Shown piece after piece: positions 43,935 through 53,085 of a stretch of DNA of 64,000 bases (positions are counted from its first letter, which is position 1; each line of letters opens with the position of its first letter). The notes below the pieces were generated by a model. That model saw only the letters and a list, made by a program, of their open reading frames with translations. It was not told the DNA's origin and ran no database searches. The translations under genes and the position numbers were made by a program. Origin of the DNA: Porphyromonas gingivalis ATCC 33277 (GTDB lineage Bacteria; Bacteroidota; Bacteroidia; Bacteroidales; Porphyromonadaceae); the NCBI RefSeq assembly GCF_000010505.1, contig NC_010729.1, forward strand, positions 854,501 to 918,500. The letters are read 5' to 3'.

Positions 43935-46289
43935 TTGAGTAAACTAACCAATAAGATCGTCCGGATACTTTGGACTGTCTTCATTGCCGGTTGGGCTGTT
44001 ATCGGCATCCTGTTCCTGTTTATTGCTACCGGTATGATCGGCTATATGCCGCCTATCGAGCATTTGCAGAATCCCATTGACAAGTATGCATCGCAGCTTA
44101 TATCTGCCGATGGGAAGGTGTTCGGTTCTTATGCCCACAGCGGTGACAATCGGATATATACCAGATACAACGAGATTTCACCCGATCTGATCAAGGCTCT
44201 CATCGCTACGGAGGATGTCCGCTTCCGTAAGCATTCGGGAATAGACAGCAAAGGTCTGTTCCGAGCCGTGGTCAAACGCGGTATCCTCAATCAAAAAAGC
44301 GGTGGAGGGGGTAGTACCATTACCCAGCAACTGGCCAAACTCCTTTATTCGCCGCGCACGGAGACCAAACTCGGACGCCTCTTCCAAAAACCGATCGAGT
44401 GGGTCATCGCCGTGAAGCTGGAGCGTTTTTATACGAAGGAAGAGATCATCACCATGTATCTCAACTACTTCGACTTCCTGTACAATGCCGTTGGGATCAA
44501 GTCTGCGGCTTATACCTACTTCGGTAAGCAGCCGGCTGATTTGAAGATAGAGGAGGCAGCCGTTCTGGTCGGTATGTGCAAGAATCCGGCCTATTATAAT
44601 CCCGTTTTGCATGGCGAGACAGAACGTTGCCGAGGACGCCGCAATATCGTTCTGGAGCAGATGTACAAGGCCAAATATATCACTAAGGCAGAATGCGATT
44701 CTCTCCAAAAGCTTCCGTTGGTCACATCTTTTCATCGGATTACGCATCGCGATGGCGAAGCTCCTTATTTCAGGGAGCGTCTGAGGCAGGTGCTTATGGC
44801 CAAAAAACCTGAGCGCAAAAATTATTTGGCTTGGCAGGATGATCAGTATCGAGCCGATTCCATTGCTTGGGAGACTGATCCGGTCTATGGCTGGTGCAAT
44901 AAGAACAAGAAAGCCGATGGCTCCAACTATAACATCTATACCGATGGTCTCAAGATCTACACGACCATAGATCTGAGGATGCAGCAGTATGCGGAAGAAG
45001 CCATGGTCAAGCAGATGAAAGAAGTGTTGCAGCCGATATTCGACAAGGAAAAAAGAGGACGCTCGTATGCTCCTTTCTCCAGGGATATTACTTCGGACGA
45101 ACAGCGAAGTATTTTGCTCCGGGCAATGAAACAAACCGATCGCTGGCGAGAGATGAAGAAAGCCGGCATATCGGAGTCCGAGATCCGTGCTTCTTTCAAC
45201 AAGAAACGAAAGATGCAGGTTTGGAATTGGCGAGGAACGATCGATACGGTTATGTCACCGCTCGACTCCATCAAGTATCTCAAGGGAATCTTGCGAACCG
45301 GATTCATGGCCATGAATCCGCACAACGGACATATTAAGGCGTATGTGGGAGGAATTAATTTCCGTAATTTCCAATACGATATGGTTAGTCAAGGACGTCG
45401 CCAGGTGGGATCGACTATCAAACCATTCCTGTACTCCCTCTCCATGCTCGAAGGAATATCGCCTTGCGATGAGATGCTCCATGTATCCCAGACCTTATTC
45501 ACCGAATCCGGAAAGGCTTGGACACCGAAGAATGCGGGTGCCAGACGGACAGGCGAAATGGTGAGTATCAAATGGGGGTTGCAGAACTCTTCCAACTGGG
45601 TTACGGCCTATCTGATGGGACGTACTTCTCCCTACACTTTTGTCCGCTTGTTGAGGTCTTACGGCTTGAGCGGATATTTGGAACCCAGCCTCTCCATCTG
45701 TTTGGGTACACCGGACGTGTCGGTGCAGGAGATGGTGAGTGCCTATACCACCTTTGTCAATAAGGGTATTCGGGTCAATCCTTTGCCTATAACGCGAATA
45801 GAGGATCAGTATGGCAATGTGGTGGCTCAGTTCTCACCGAATATGGTGGAAGTACTCCCGCCTGATGCGGCATACAAGATGCTCTATATGTTGAAGTCCG
45901 TAGTCGATGGCGGTACCGGTAGCAGACTGAGGTATCGCTATGGATTCAAACTCGATATGGGAGGAAAGACGGGTACCACACAGAATAACAGTGATGGCTG
46001 GTTCGTAGGCTTTACTCCTTCTCTTGTGGCCGGCTGTTGGGTTGGCGGCGAGGATAGGTCTGAGCATTTCGACTCTATGTCCAATGGGCAGGGGGCTGCT
46101 TCTGCGTTGCCTATTTTTGCCGAATTTCTCAAGCGGGTATACGCTGATCCCAAGCTGGGCTATACAACGGAAGAGAAATTTGAGTTCCCACAGGATTTCC
46201 AGCCATGTATGATGGATCAGAATGTAGAGTATTTCGATGCAGGGGGCGGTGAAGTGGTGGAACCTTTACCGGAGATCCTTGTTGAATGA
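43935..46289 (+). CDS. Penicillin-binding protein 1A (transglycosylase/transpeptidase)
   Basis: The start is TTG 43935 (read as Met, then SKLTNKIVRILW); the first ATG lies beyond the membrane helix, so the non-ATG start is needed. The 784-residue class A PBP has one N-terminal helix (about 10-33). The GT51 domain has catalytic Glu93 in TEDVRFRKHSGID, and GGGGSTITQQLAKLLYSPRT. The transpeptidase domain has Ser493 in VGSTIKPFLYSL, SSN in LQNSSNW, and KTGTT at 678-682. It polymerises and cross-links peptidoglycan at the inner membrane. It probably forms a transcript with the downstream Bax inhibitor gene. Confidence 0.94.
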   Translation: MSKLTNKIVRILWTVFIAGWAVIGILFLFIATGMIGYMPPIEHLQNPIDKYASQLISADGKVFGSYAHSGDNRIYTRYNEISPDLIKALIATEDVRFRKHSGIDSKGLFRAVVKRGILNQKSGGGGSTITQQLAKLLYSPRTETKLGRLFQKPIEWVIAVKLERFYTKEEIITMYLNYFDFLYNAVGIKSAAYTYFGKQPADLKIEEAAVLVGMCKNPAYYNPVLHGETERCRGRRNIVLEQMYKAKYITKAECDSLQKLPLVTSFHRITHRDGEAPYFRERLRQVLMAKKPERKNYLAWQDDQYRADSIAWETDPVYGWCNKNKKADGSNYNIYTDGLKIYTTIDLRMQQYAEEAMVKQMKEVLQPIFDKEKRGRSYAPFSRDITSDEQRSILLRAMKQTDRWREMKKAGISESEIRASFNKKRKMQVWNWRGTIDTVMSPLDSIKYLKGILRTGFMAMNPHNGHIKAYVGGINFRNFQYDMVSQGRRQVGSTIKPFLYSLSMLEGISPCDEMLHVSQTLFTESGKAWTPKNAGARRTGEMVSIKWGLQNSSNWVTAYLMGRTSPYTFVRLLRSYGLSGYLEPSLSICLGTPDVSVQEMVSAYTTFVNKGIRVNPLPITRIEDQYGNVVAQFSPNMVEVLPPDAAYKMLYMLKSVVDGGTGSRLRYRYGFKLDMGGKTGTTQNNSDGWFVGFTPSLVAGCWVGGEDRSEHFDSMSNGQGAASALPIFAEFLKRVYADPKLGYTTEEKFEFPQDFQPCMMDQNVEYFDAGGGEVVEPLPEILVE

Positions 46290-46336
46290 CCATAGGAAAC
46301 AGAATAATAAAATAAAAGCAAATAACGAAACGCGGT

Positions 46337-47047
46337 ATGAACTTTAACGAATTGAACAATCAATCCACTGTCTATGTGGATAGTACGCTCCAAACGACAA
46401 CTATGCGCCATGTCTTTACATGGATGTTTGGTGCACTCGGTATCACGGCTCTTACAGCCATGCTCGTTGCTAAGAGTTCGTTGATATATACTATGATAAT
46501 GAATTCCGGATTGCTGTGGGGATTGATCATTGCAGAGTTGGCTTTGGTCTTTATTCTATCGGCACGTATCGGTAAGATGTCGTTCTTTACATCCTCTCTC
46601 TTGTTTACGATCTATTCTATTCTGAATGGAGTGACACTGAGCAGTATCTTTATCGTGTATACGATGACGAGCATTGCGGCCACATTTTTTATTACAGCCG
46701 GTATGTTCGGAGCCATGGCTCTGTGGGGATATTTTACCAAAAAAGATTTGAGCAAGTGGGGTAGTATTTTCTTTATGCTCCTGATCGGTTTGATTTTGGC
46801 CACTGTCGTGAATCTGTTCCTCCGTTCGGGTGCTATGGGCTTTATCTTCTCCATTGTCGGTGTGATCATCTTTACGGGCCTTACCGCTTTCGATGTGAAC
46901 AAAATCAAGCAGATGCTGGCTCAAACGCAAGGATTCGAAGAGGGAGATGTAGTTCGCAAAGTAGCCCTGATGGGAGCCTTGACGCTCTATCTCGATTTCA
47001 TCAATCTTTTCCTCTATCTGCTTCGCTTCTTCGGCCGAAGGGACTGA
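46337..47047 (+). CDS. Bax inhibitor-1 / YccA family membrane protein
   Basis: A 236-residue protein with seven predicted helices starting near residue 28 (HVFTWMFGALGITALTAMLV). It has the BI-1 signature GLTAFDVNKIKQML near 190 and ends in a helix YLDFINLFLYLLRFFGRRD. The N-terminal ~25 residues are polar and cytoplasmic. Family members act as pH-sensitive calcium leak channels or protease modulators; the role here is not known. It lies 47 bases after the PBP1A gene and is followed by a strong terminator. Confidence 0.9.
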   Translation: MNFNELNNQSTVYVDSTLQTTTMRHVFTWMFGALGITALTAMLVAKSSLIYTMIMNSGLLWGLIIAELALVFILSARIGKMSFFTSSLLFTIYSILNGVTLSSIFIVYTMTSIAATFFITAGMFGAMALWGYFTKKDLSKWGSIFFMLLIGLILATVVNLFLRSGAMGFIFSIVGVIIFTGLTAFDVNKIKQMLAQTQGFEEGDVVRKVALMGALTLYLDFINLFLYLLRFFGRRD

Positions 47048-47079
47048 ATCCCTCCCATTGAAAAGACAAAGACAATAAT

Positions 47080-47119
47080 AAAAATCCCTGCCAACGATCC
47101 AAGTTGGCAGGGATTTTTC
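47080..47119 (+). terminator. Terminator after the Bax inhibitor gene
   Basis: AAAAATCCCTGCCAAC and GTTGGCAGGGATTTTT form a long stem around a loop of about 8 bases, ending in a T run. Its last bases are shared with the direct repeat that follows. Confidence 0.85.
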
Positions 47120-47143
47120 ATTGAAATACCGTTAGTCGATAGG
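47114..47143. repeat. 30-bp direct repeat, copy 1
   Basis: The 30 bases beginning TTTTTCATTGAAATACCGTT and ending in CGATAGG are repeated exactly at 47179-47208. The 35-base interval gives a period of 65. Copy 1 overlaps the T run of the terminator. Confidence 0.85.
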
Positions 47144-47178
47144 AATAAAACACACCCACCGGATGCTTTCCGCTCCAG

Positions 47179-47208
47179 TTTTTCATTGAAATACCGTTAG
47201 TCGATAGG
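47179..47208. repeat. 30-bp direct repeat, copy 2
   Basis: Identical to 47114-47143. It ends three bases before the leuS stop codon, so the duplication lies between two convergent genes. Confidence 0.85.
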
Positions 47209-47211
47209 TTG

Positions 47212-49989
47212 TCATACAACTACATTGACGATCCTCCCGGGGACTACAATGACTTTTTTCGGACTCTTGCCTTCGAGCCAACGGGCTGCTTCGGGAGCAG
47301 TAAGGGCTGCTTGCTCTACATCTTTTTTGCTCATATCAGCCGGCAGTTCGATATTGAAACGAACCTTGCCATTGAAGCTCACCGGATAGCGTACACAGCT
47401 CTCCACCAGATACTCTTCATTGTATTCGGGCCATGTTGCAGTTACGATACTGCCTTCTACTCCCAGTTCCTGCCATAGCCACTCGGTGATATGCGGTGCA
47501 AAAGGAGAGAGCACTGTCAGCAATGGACATAGTATGGCACGAGAAGTGGTTTTGGCTGCTGTCAGCTCATTCACACAAATCATGAAGGCTGGTATCGAAG
47601 TGTTGAAAGAAAAAGATTCAATATCCTGTCCTACCTTTTTGATGAGCTTGTGCAGGCTCTTCAGCTCCTCTTTTGTCGGTGCTGTATCGGTGACGCGTAT
47701 ACCATCTGCATTGTAGTACAACGCCCAGAACTTTTTCAAAAAGCGATGTACACCATCGATACCATTCGTATCCCAAGGCTTGCTCTGCTCCAGCGGTCCG
47801 AGGAACATTTCGTAGAGTCGCAGGGTATCGGCTCCATAACGAGCAATAATATCATCGGGATTGACGACGTTGAACATCGATTTGCTCATCTTCTCGATAG
47901 CCCATCCACAGATATACTTGCCATCTTCAAGGATGAACTCTGCCGAAGCGTACTCCGGACGCCATGCACGGAAGCGGTCTATGTCGAGCTGATCGTTCGA
48001 TACGATATTGACATCTACATGGAGTGGAGTCACCTCATATTGCTCGCGCAGTCCATAGCTGACGAATGTATTGGTATTCTTGATTCGATAGACGAAGTTG
48101 GAGCGTCCTTGGATCATTCCCTGATTCACCAGCTTGCGGAAAGGTTCGGCTTCGCATACGATACCGAGGTCGAAGAGAAATTTGTTCCAAAAGCGGCTAT
48201 AAATCAGGTGTCCTGTGGCGTGCTCCGTACCACCGATGTATAGATCAACGTGACGCCAATATTCATTCGCCGATCGGCTGACGAGTGCAGTATCGTTTTG
48301 TGGATCCATATATCGCAGATAGTAAGCACTGCTACCGGCAAATCCGGGCATTGTGCTCAATTCGTATGGATAACCTTCGGCTGTATGCCAGCCGGTAGCT
48401 CTTCCAAGGGGCGGTTCACCGCTTTCCGTAGGGAGGAATTTATCTACCTCCGGCAATCGGAGCGGCAGTCGATCTTCATCCAGCGCGTGAGGCATACCCT
48501 CCTTGTAGTAGATGGGGAAAGGTTCCCCCCAATAACGCTGACGACTGAAAATAGCATCGCGCAGGCGGTAGTTTACTTTCACGCAACCTAAGTGTTTTTC
48601 TCTGATATACTCCTTGGTTTGGGCTATGGCATCTTCTACGGAGAGACCATTCAGAAAATCGGAATTGACCATTATACCGCTCTTACTGTCTTTGGCATCC
48701 TCCCATGTGGCAGGATCGGTAGCCGTTTCGCCCTCGGGTACCACGACTTGGACGATGGGGAGATCGAAATGGCGTGCAAAGGCAAAGTCGCGCGTATCAT
48801 GAGCCGGCACAGCCATAATAGCACCTGTGCCATATCCTGCCAATACGTAGTCGCTGATCCAAATAGGAATTTCCTTACCGGTGAGAGGATTGATGGCATA
48901 ACTGCCGGAGAAAACTCCTGAGACTCGTTTGTCGGATATTCGTTCACGTTCTGTCCGTCGCTTTGTTTCTGTCAGATAAGTCTCCACTGCAGCGCGCTGC
49001 TCCTCTGTCGTTACCTCTTCAACCAATTCACTCTCAGGAGCCAACACCATAAACGTGACACCGAATATCGTGTCGGCTCTGGTAGTAAAAATCGTAAATG
49101 TGCAATCCTTACCGGCCAGACGAAACTCCATTTCGGCTCCTTCGGATCGTCCGATCCAGTTGCGCTGTGTCTCTTTCAACGATTCAGTCCAATCCAGTGT
49201 TTCAAGGTCGTGCAGCAAACGCTCGGCATAGGCCGATACGCGCAGGCACCACTGGCGCATCTTCTTTTGCTCCACGGGGTGTCCTCCACGCTCGCTCACT
49301 CCGTCCTTGACTTCATCGTTAGCTAATACGGTACCGAGGGCCGGACACCAATTGACCATCGTGTCGCCCAAATAAGCCAGACGGTAATTCATGAGTATCT
49401 CTTGTTGTTCTTTTTCGCTCATGGCTGTCCACTCCTCCGCCGTGAAACGGACTCCTTCGCCGCATGCCACGTTGAGACCTTCATTACCTTGTCGGGCAAA
49501 AACTTCGATCAGCTCGCTTATCGGTCGTGCCTGTTGTGCTTGATTGCAGTAGTACGAGTCGAACATTTTCAGGAAAGCCCACTGTGTCCATTTATAATAA
49601 TTCGGATCACAAGTGCGAATCTCGCGTTCCCAATCGTACGAAAAGCCGATTTTGTCCAGTTGCTCGCGATAGCGAGCTGTATTTTCTTCTGTCGTTTTTT
49701 CGGGGTGTTGGCCGGTTTGGATGGCATATTGTTCGGCAGGTAGGCCGAATGCATCATATCCCATCGGATGCAATACATTGAATCCACGCAAACGCTTATA
49801 GCGCGAAAAAATATCGGAAGCTATATAACCAAGTGGATGCCCTACATGCAGTCCCGCTCCGGAAGGATACGGAAACATGTCGAGCACGTAGAAAGGTTTT
49901 TTACTTGTGTCTTCCGCAACGCGGTAAACCTTGTCTTTGCGCCACTGTCCCTGCACACGCTTTTCTATTTCCTGAAAGTTATATTCCAT
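47212..49989 (-). CDS. leuS: Leucyl-tRNA synthetase
   Basis: The start at 49989 ([16 protein letters not shown]) matches the family N-terminus; the frame extends 15 codons further upstream. The 925-residue class I synthetase has the HIGH-type motif [16 protein letters not shown] near residue 40, an editing (CP1) domain around 230-430 with [15 protein letters not shown], and KMSKS in [17 protein letters not shown] near 695. A C-terminal anticodon-binding domain follows. It charges tRNA-Leu. The gene is convergent with the Bax inhibitor gene and appears to be transcribed alone; a hairpin lies 50 bases upstream. Confidence 0.96.
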   Translation of the reverse strand: MEYNFQEIEKRVQGQWRKDKVYRVAEDTSKKPFYVLDMFPYPSGAGLHVGHPLGYIASDIFSRYKRLRGFNVLHPMGYDAFGLPAEQYAIQTGQHPEKTTEENTARYREQLDKIGFSYDWEREIRTCDPNYYKWTQWAFLKMFDSYYCNQAQQARPISELIEVFARQGNEGLNVACGEGVRFTAEEWTAMSEKEQQEILMNYRLAYLGDTMVNWCPALGTVLANDEVKDGVSERGGHPVEQKKMRQWCLRVSAYAERLLHDLETLDWTESLKETQRNWIGRSEGAEMEFRLAGKDCTFTIFTTRADTIFGVTFMVLAPESELVEEVTTEEQRAAVETYLTETKRRTERERISDKRVSGVFSGSYAINPLTGKEIPIWISDYVLAGYGTGAIMAVPAHDTRDFAFARHFDLPIVQVVVPEGETATDPATWEDAKDSKSGIMVNSDFLNGLSVEDAIAQTKEYIREKHLGCVKVNYRLRDAIFSRQRYWGEPFPIYYKEGMPHALDEDRLPLRLPEVDKFLPTESGEPPLGRATGWHTAEGYPYELSTMPGFAGSSAYYLRYMDPQNDTALVSRSANEYWRHVDLYIGGTEHATGHLIYSRFWNKFLFDLGIVCEAEPFRKLVNQGMIQGRSNFVYRIKNTNTFVSYGLREQYEVTPLHVDVNIVSNDQLDIDRFRAWRPEYASAEFILEDGKYICGWAIEKMSKSMFNVVNPDDIIARYGADTLRLYEMFLGPLEQSKPWDTNGIDGVHRFLKKFWALYYNADGIRVTDTAPTKEELKSLHKLIKKVGQDIESFSFNTSIPAFMICVNELTAAKTTSRAILCPLLTVLSPFAPHITEWLWQELGVEGSIVTATWPEYNEEYLVESCVRYPVSFNGKVRFNIELPADMSKKDVEQAALTAPEAARWLEGKSPKKVIVVPGRIVNVVV

Positions 49990-50038
49990 AATCCCTGATT
50001 TGTTCGATATATTAACTACTGTTTCTTGCCACAATATT

Positions 50039-50076
50039 GAAAAAAGCAGTCAGCAAACACACTAACTGCTTTATTT
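50039..50076 (-). terminator. Hairpin upstream of leuS
   Basis: AAAGCAGT (50043-50050) and ACTGCTTT (50065-50072) pair. On the minus strand TTTTTTCAATA follows. It would stop transcription coming from upstream before leuS, and it may be the surviving terminator of a lost tRNA gene. Confidence 0.55.
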
Positions 50077-50221
50077 TCAGTTTGAGTGGTAGACGAGATC
50101 AATATCCTCTTTTTAGGGCTGATGATAGTCGTCTCTACTTCTCGTTTTCCTATTTGCACAGAATTTGAGTACAAATATACCTTAAAAGGATACAAAAGGA
50201 CAATAACTCATTTCAAAAAAC

Positions 50222-50259
50222 AGAAAATCAGGCAGTCGGAACGAATCTAATGGCTTGAT
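50222..50259. repeat. Diverged copy of the tRNA-Gly terminator region
   Basis: These 38 bases match 51340-51377 at about 34 positions (both begin AGAAAATCAGGCAG and share CGGAACGAATCTAA). The hairpin pairing is broken here by substitutions in the right arm. The copies sit on either side of the 23-bp array. Confidence 0.7.
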
Positions 50260-50362
50260 GATCAATGTGATCAGATTTATACAATGGGGGCGCGTCGCGT
50301 ATTGGATGCCACATAGGGAGCCGTGATAAAATAGATTTAAGATAAAGGGAATAGCATATTGA

Positions 50363-50402
50363 GACCTTTGTCCGACAAGCAGGCACATTTTGTTCATTCT
50401 TC
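50363..50402. repeat. Dispersed 40-base word, copy 1
   Basis: The word GACCTTTGTCCGACAAGCAG followed by GCACATTTTGTTCATTCTTC resembles 54662-54700. The shared part is AAGCAGGCAC-TTTTGTTCATTCTTCT. Confidence 0.6.
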
Positions 50403-50471
50403 TGTTTGCTTGGCAGCTATACACCTGCTTGCTCTTTGATCTTCCAGTAGATACAAAGAATGAACTCACAC

Positions 50472-50995
50472 GAGAGGATACTATGGTCTCCTATGAGAGG
50501 ATACTATGGTCTCCTATGAGAGGATACTATGGTCTCACACGAGAGGATACTATGGTCTCACACGAGAGGATACTATGGTCTCATATGAGAGGATACTATG
50601 GTCTCACATGAGAGGATACTATGGTCTCATATGAGAGGATACTATGGTCTCCTATGAGAGGATACTATGGTCTCCTATGAGAGGATACTATGGTCTTACA
50701 TGAGAGGATACTATGGTCTCCTATGAGAGGATACTATGGTCTCACATGAGAGGATACTATGGTCTCACATGAGAGGATACTATGGTCTCACATGAGAGGA
50801 TACTATGGTCTCCTATGAGAGGATACTATGGTCTCACACGAGAGGATACTATGGTCTCCTATGAGAGGATACTATGGTCTCATACGAAAGGATACTATGG
50901 TCTCCTATGAGAGGATACTATGGTCTCATACGAGAGGATACTATGGTCTCACATGAGAGGATACTATGGTCTCGCATGAGAGGATACTATGGTCT
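50472..50995 (+). repeat. Tandem array of 23 units of 23 bp
   Basis: Units start at 50472 and recur at an exact 23-base period to 50978. The 19-base core GAGAGGATACTATGGTCTC is almost invariant; one unit starts GAAAGG, one core ends TCTT, and the last unit is cut off. The 4-base linker varies between CTAT, ACAT, ACAC, ATAT, ATAC and GCAT. Linker ATAT or ACAT makes a full or near palindrome with the flanking TCTC/GAGA. The period is not a multiple of three, so any frame reads a 69-base, 23-residue repeat. The same core recurs in inverted orientation at 61652-62011. Confidence 0.95.
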
Positions 50996-51333
50996 ATTGA
51001 TGGAAGATGCTGTCTGCTCTGTGTCGGATGGCAGGTTCGGGGAGTGGGAGGTTCCGTGCGAGCTGTAAGACCGATAGATGTATATAGGAACAGTCTTTTG
51101 ACGAGAGGGCAATCGAACCTTTTTCTCTTTCAGGCATAACCAATATGATCTATATAGGTCTGGCGTATTCGCTATTCCTCTTTTCTCCGAGTGGTCATTG
51201 AAGAGGATTGCCTGTCATCTTTCAAACGAGGAATATCAGCCCCCCTCACCCAATACGATGTCCACAAACCCATGTTTATTGCCTATTTGCATATAGAGAC
51301 CTTCTCTTTTTTTCAGCCCAAATCGGTCATTCA

Positions 51334-51378
51334 TAAAAAAGAAAATCAGGCAGCCGGAACGAATCTAACTGCCTGATT
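51334..51378 (-). terminator. Terminator after tRNA-Gly
   Basis: AATCAGGCAG (51344-51353) and CTGCCTGATT (51369-51378) are exact reverse complements. On the minus strand TTCTTTTTT follows. It lies 10 bases beyond the tRNA. Confidence 0.8.
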
Positions 51379-51387
51379 ATCGGTGCG

Positions 51388-51460
51388 AGCGGTAGGCGAG
51401 GCTCGAACTCGTGACCCTCAGCTTGGGAAGCTGATGCTCTACCAACTGAGCTACTACCGC
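51388..51460 (-). tRNA. tRNA-Gly (anticodon CCC)
   Basis: A 73-base minus-strand cloverleaf: acceptor GCGGTAG/CTACCGC, D-arm GCTC...GAGC, anticodon stem TCAGC/GCTGA with loop TTCCCAA (anticodon CCC), T-arm CGAGTTCGAGCCTCG, discriminator T. No CCA is encoded. It lies 65 bases downstream of the COG2509 flavoprotein gene on the same strand, so it may be processed from that transcript. Confidence 0.93.
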
Positions 51461-51525
51461 GATTGGAACGCGACAAAAGTAATCATTAGATACAATATCC
51501 GCAAGGAAATTTGCTGTGCGAGATT

Positions 51526-53085
51526 CTATCCCAGATAGGAGGCAACGCCTTCTGCACAACGCTCTCCGTCCATTGCTGCCGAGACGATGCCGCCTGCATA
51601 GCCTGCTCCTTCTCCACAGGGAAAAAGCCCTCGGAGCAGAGGGTGTTCGCAAGAGGTTGATTCGCGCAGGATACGTACGGGAGAAGATGTGCGGCTCTCC
51701 AATGCTATCAGCTGGGCTTCTGCAGTGAGGAATCCTTTCGTCTGTCTGTCGAAGAGTTGGAAAGCTTTCTGTATCCTCTTTGTAATAAAGGAAGGAAGCC
51801 ATTCGTCCAAACGTGAGGGTGTGAGTCCCATGTTGTAGGATGATTTGGGTAGATCGACAGAGCTTCGGCCTGATAGGAAATCCGTCATTCGTTGAGCCGG
51901 TGCTCGCAGACTGCATCTTGCCTGTGTCCAACTCTCGCCTTCCAAGCGTTCTATCCAATTCATAAGAGCCAAGGGGTCATTCGTAGGAGTGGAAAGCACG
52001 TCTTCAGGATGAATCTCTACCACTAAGCCGGAGTTTGCCCATCGGGAACCTCTGTTGGCCGGTGACATGCCATTCACGACTGTCTGATCCGGTGCAGTGG
52101 ATGCCGGTACGACGAAGCCCCCCGGACACATGCAGAAGCTATAGACACCGCGTCCCTCCACCTGAGCCGTATAGGTATATTCTGCCGGTGGCAGGTAGAG
52201 TCCGCGCCCCTTGGGGTTGTGGTAGCGCAGTTGGTCGATCAGAGCTTGCGGATGCTCCAGCCGGACACCGACAGCTGTTCCTTTTGCTTCCATTCGAATG
52301 CCGTTTCGGTGAAGATAGCGATAGATGTCGCGTGCGGAATGTCCCGTTGCCAGGATAACAGGACCGCAGTATTCACGCCCCTTGTTGTCTCTTGCTCCCA
52401 CGACTTGACCGTTATGTATGATCAGGCTTTCCATTCGGCAACTGAAGTGAACTTCTCCTCCGGCTGCCAATATTTGGTGCCGAATGTTTTCTATCACTTT
52501 GGGTAGCCGATCGGTGCCGATATGTGGATGCGCATCGATCAGGATAGAAGGCTGTGCTCCGTGTTTGCAGAGAATACGTAGTATTTTGGTTATATCTCCG
52601 CGCTTCTTACTACGTGTATATAATTTACCGTCGGAAAAAGCTCCGGCACCGCCTTCGCCAAATCCGTAATTGGATTCGGGGTCTACGTGCCCCTCTTTGG
52701 GAATGCGGGCAATGTCTGCTTTTCTCTCGTGTACGGATTTGCCTCGCTCCAGAATAATAGGCCTCAGACCAAGCTCGATGAGCCGGAGTGCTGCGAAAAG
52801 ACCTGCCGGACCTGCTCCTACTACAATGACAGCGGTTTTCCCTTCTACTGAAGGATAGATCAAATCTGAAAAATCATCTTCGACCGGAGATTCCGAACCA
52901 CTATAGACTTCCAGACCCAAATTGACGTATACTTGTCGTTGTCGAGCGTCAATACTGCGACGTCTGATTATTATAGTATGTATGTCGGTCGGATCTGTTT
53001 TTGTCTGTCTTGCTACATGTTTGCGCAGTATTTGTTCGTCAGTAGCCTCTTCGGGGCGCACTCGCAGGTCTATACGCTGTGGCAT
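51526..53085 (-). CDS. FAD-dependent dehydrogenase (COG2509 type)
   Basis: A 519-residue protein. An N-terminal ~90-residue lead (RIDLRVRPEEATDEQILRKH) precedes the FAD-binding dinucleotide fold, AVIVVGAGPAGLFAALRLIE near residue 95. ESNYGFGEGGAGAFSDGKLY follows, then a second nucleotide-binding region, VILATGHSARDIYRYLHRNG. The C-terminus LLRGLFPCGEGAGYAGGIVS, followed by AAMDG, closes the FAD site. This layout is that of uncharacterised FAD-dependent dehydrogenases; substrate and electron donor are unknown. It overlaps the end of cca by 16 bases and is probably translated from the same transcript. Confidence 0.88.
   Translation of the reverse strand: MPQRIDLRVRPEEATDEQILRKHVARQTKTDPTDIHTIIIRRRSIDARQRQVYVNLGLEVYSGSESPVEDDFSDLIYPSVEGKTAVIVVGAGPAGLFAALRLIELGLRPIILERGKSVHERKADIARIPKEGHVDPESNYGFGEGGAGAFSDGKLYTRSKKRGDITKILRILCKHGAQPSILIDAHPHIGTDRLPKVIENIRHQILAAGGEVHFSCRMESLIIHNGQVVGARDNKGREYCGPVILATGHSARDIYRYLHRNGIRMEAKGTAVGVRLEHPQALIDQLRYHNPKGRGLYLPPAEYTYTAQVEGRGVYSFCMCPGGFVVPASTAPDQTVVNGMSPANRGSRWANSGLVVEIHPEDVLSTPTNDPLALMNWIERLEGESWTQARCSLRAPAQRMTDFLSGRSSVDLPKSSYNMGLTPSRLDEWLPSFITKRIQKAFQLFDRQTKGFLTAEAQLIALESRTSSPVRILRESTSCEHPLLRGLFPCGEGAGYAGGIVSAAMDGERCAEGVASYLG

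Larger units (their letters stand above)
49990..51387. other. Intergenic stretch of 1.4 kb with decayed tRNA-like pieces and a 23-bp array
   Basis: From left to right it holds a minus-strand hairpin (50039-50076), a stretch resembling the 3' end of a tRNA-Gly gene (about 50080-50100), a near copy of the tRNA-Gly terminator (50222-50259), a dispersed 40-base word (50363-50402), the 23-unit tandem array (50472-50995), and from 51000 to 51333 nothing recognisable. Small open frames inside the array simply translate the repeat. Confidence 0.7.

Noticed and set aside
50472-50995. CRISPR array
   Set aside because: The period is 23 bases with only 4-base linkers that recur, no unique 30-base spacers, and no cas gene in the window.
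50390-51068. Small coding frames with 23-residue repeats inside the tandem array
   Set aside because: They are translations of a 23-base repeat read three times over; no start signal or conserved domain supports them.
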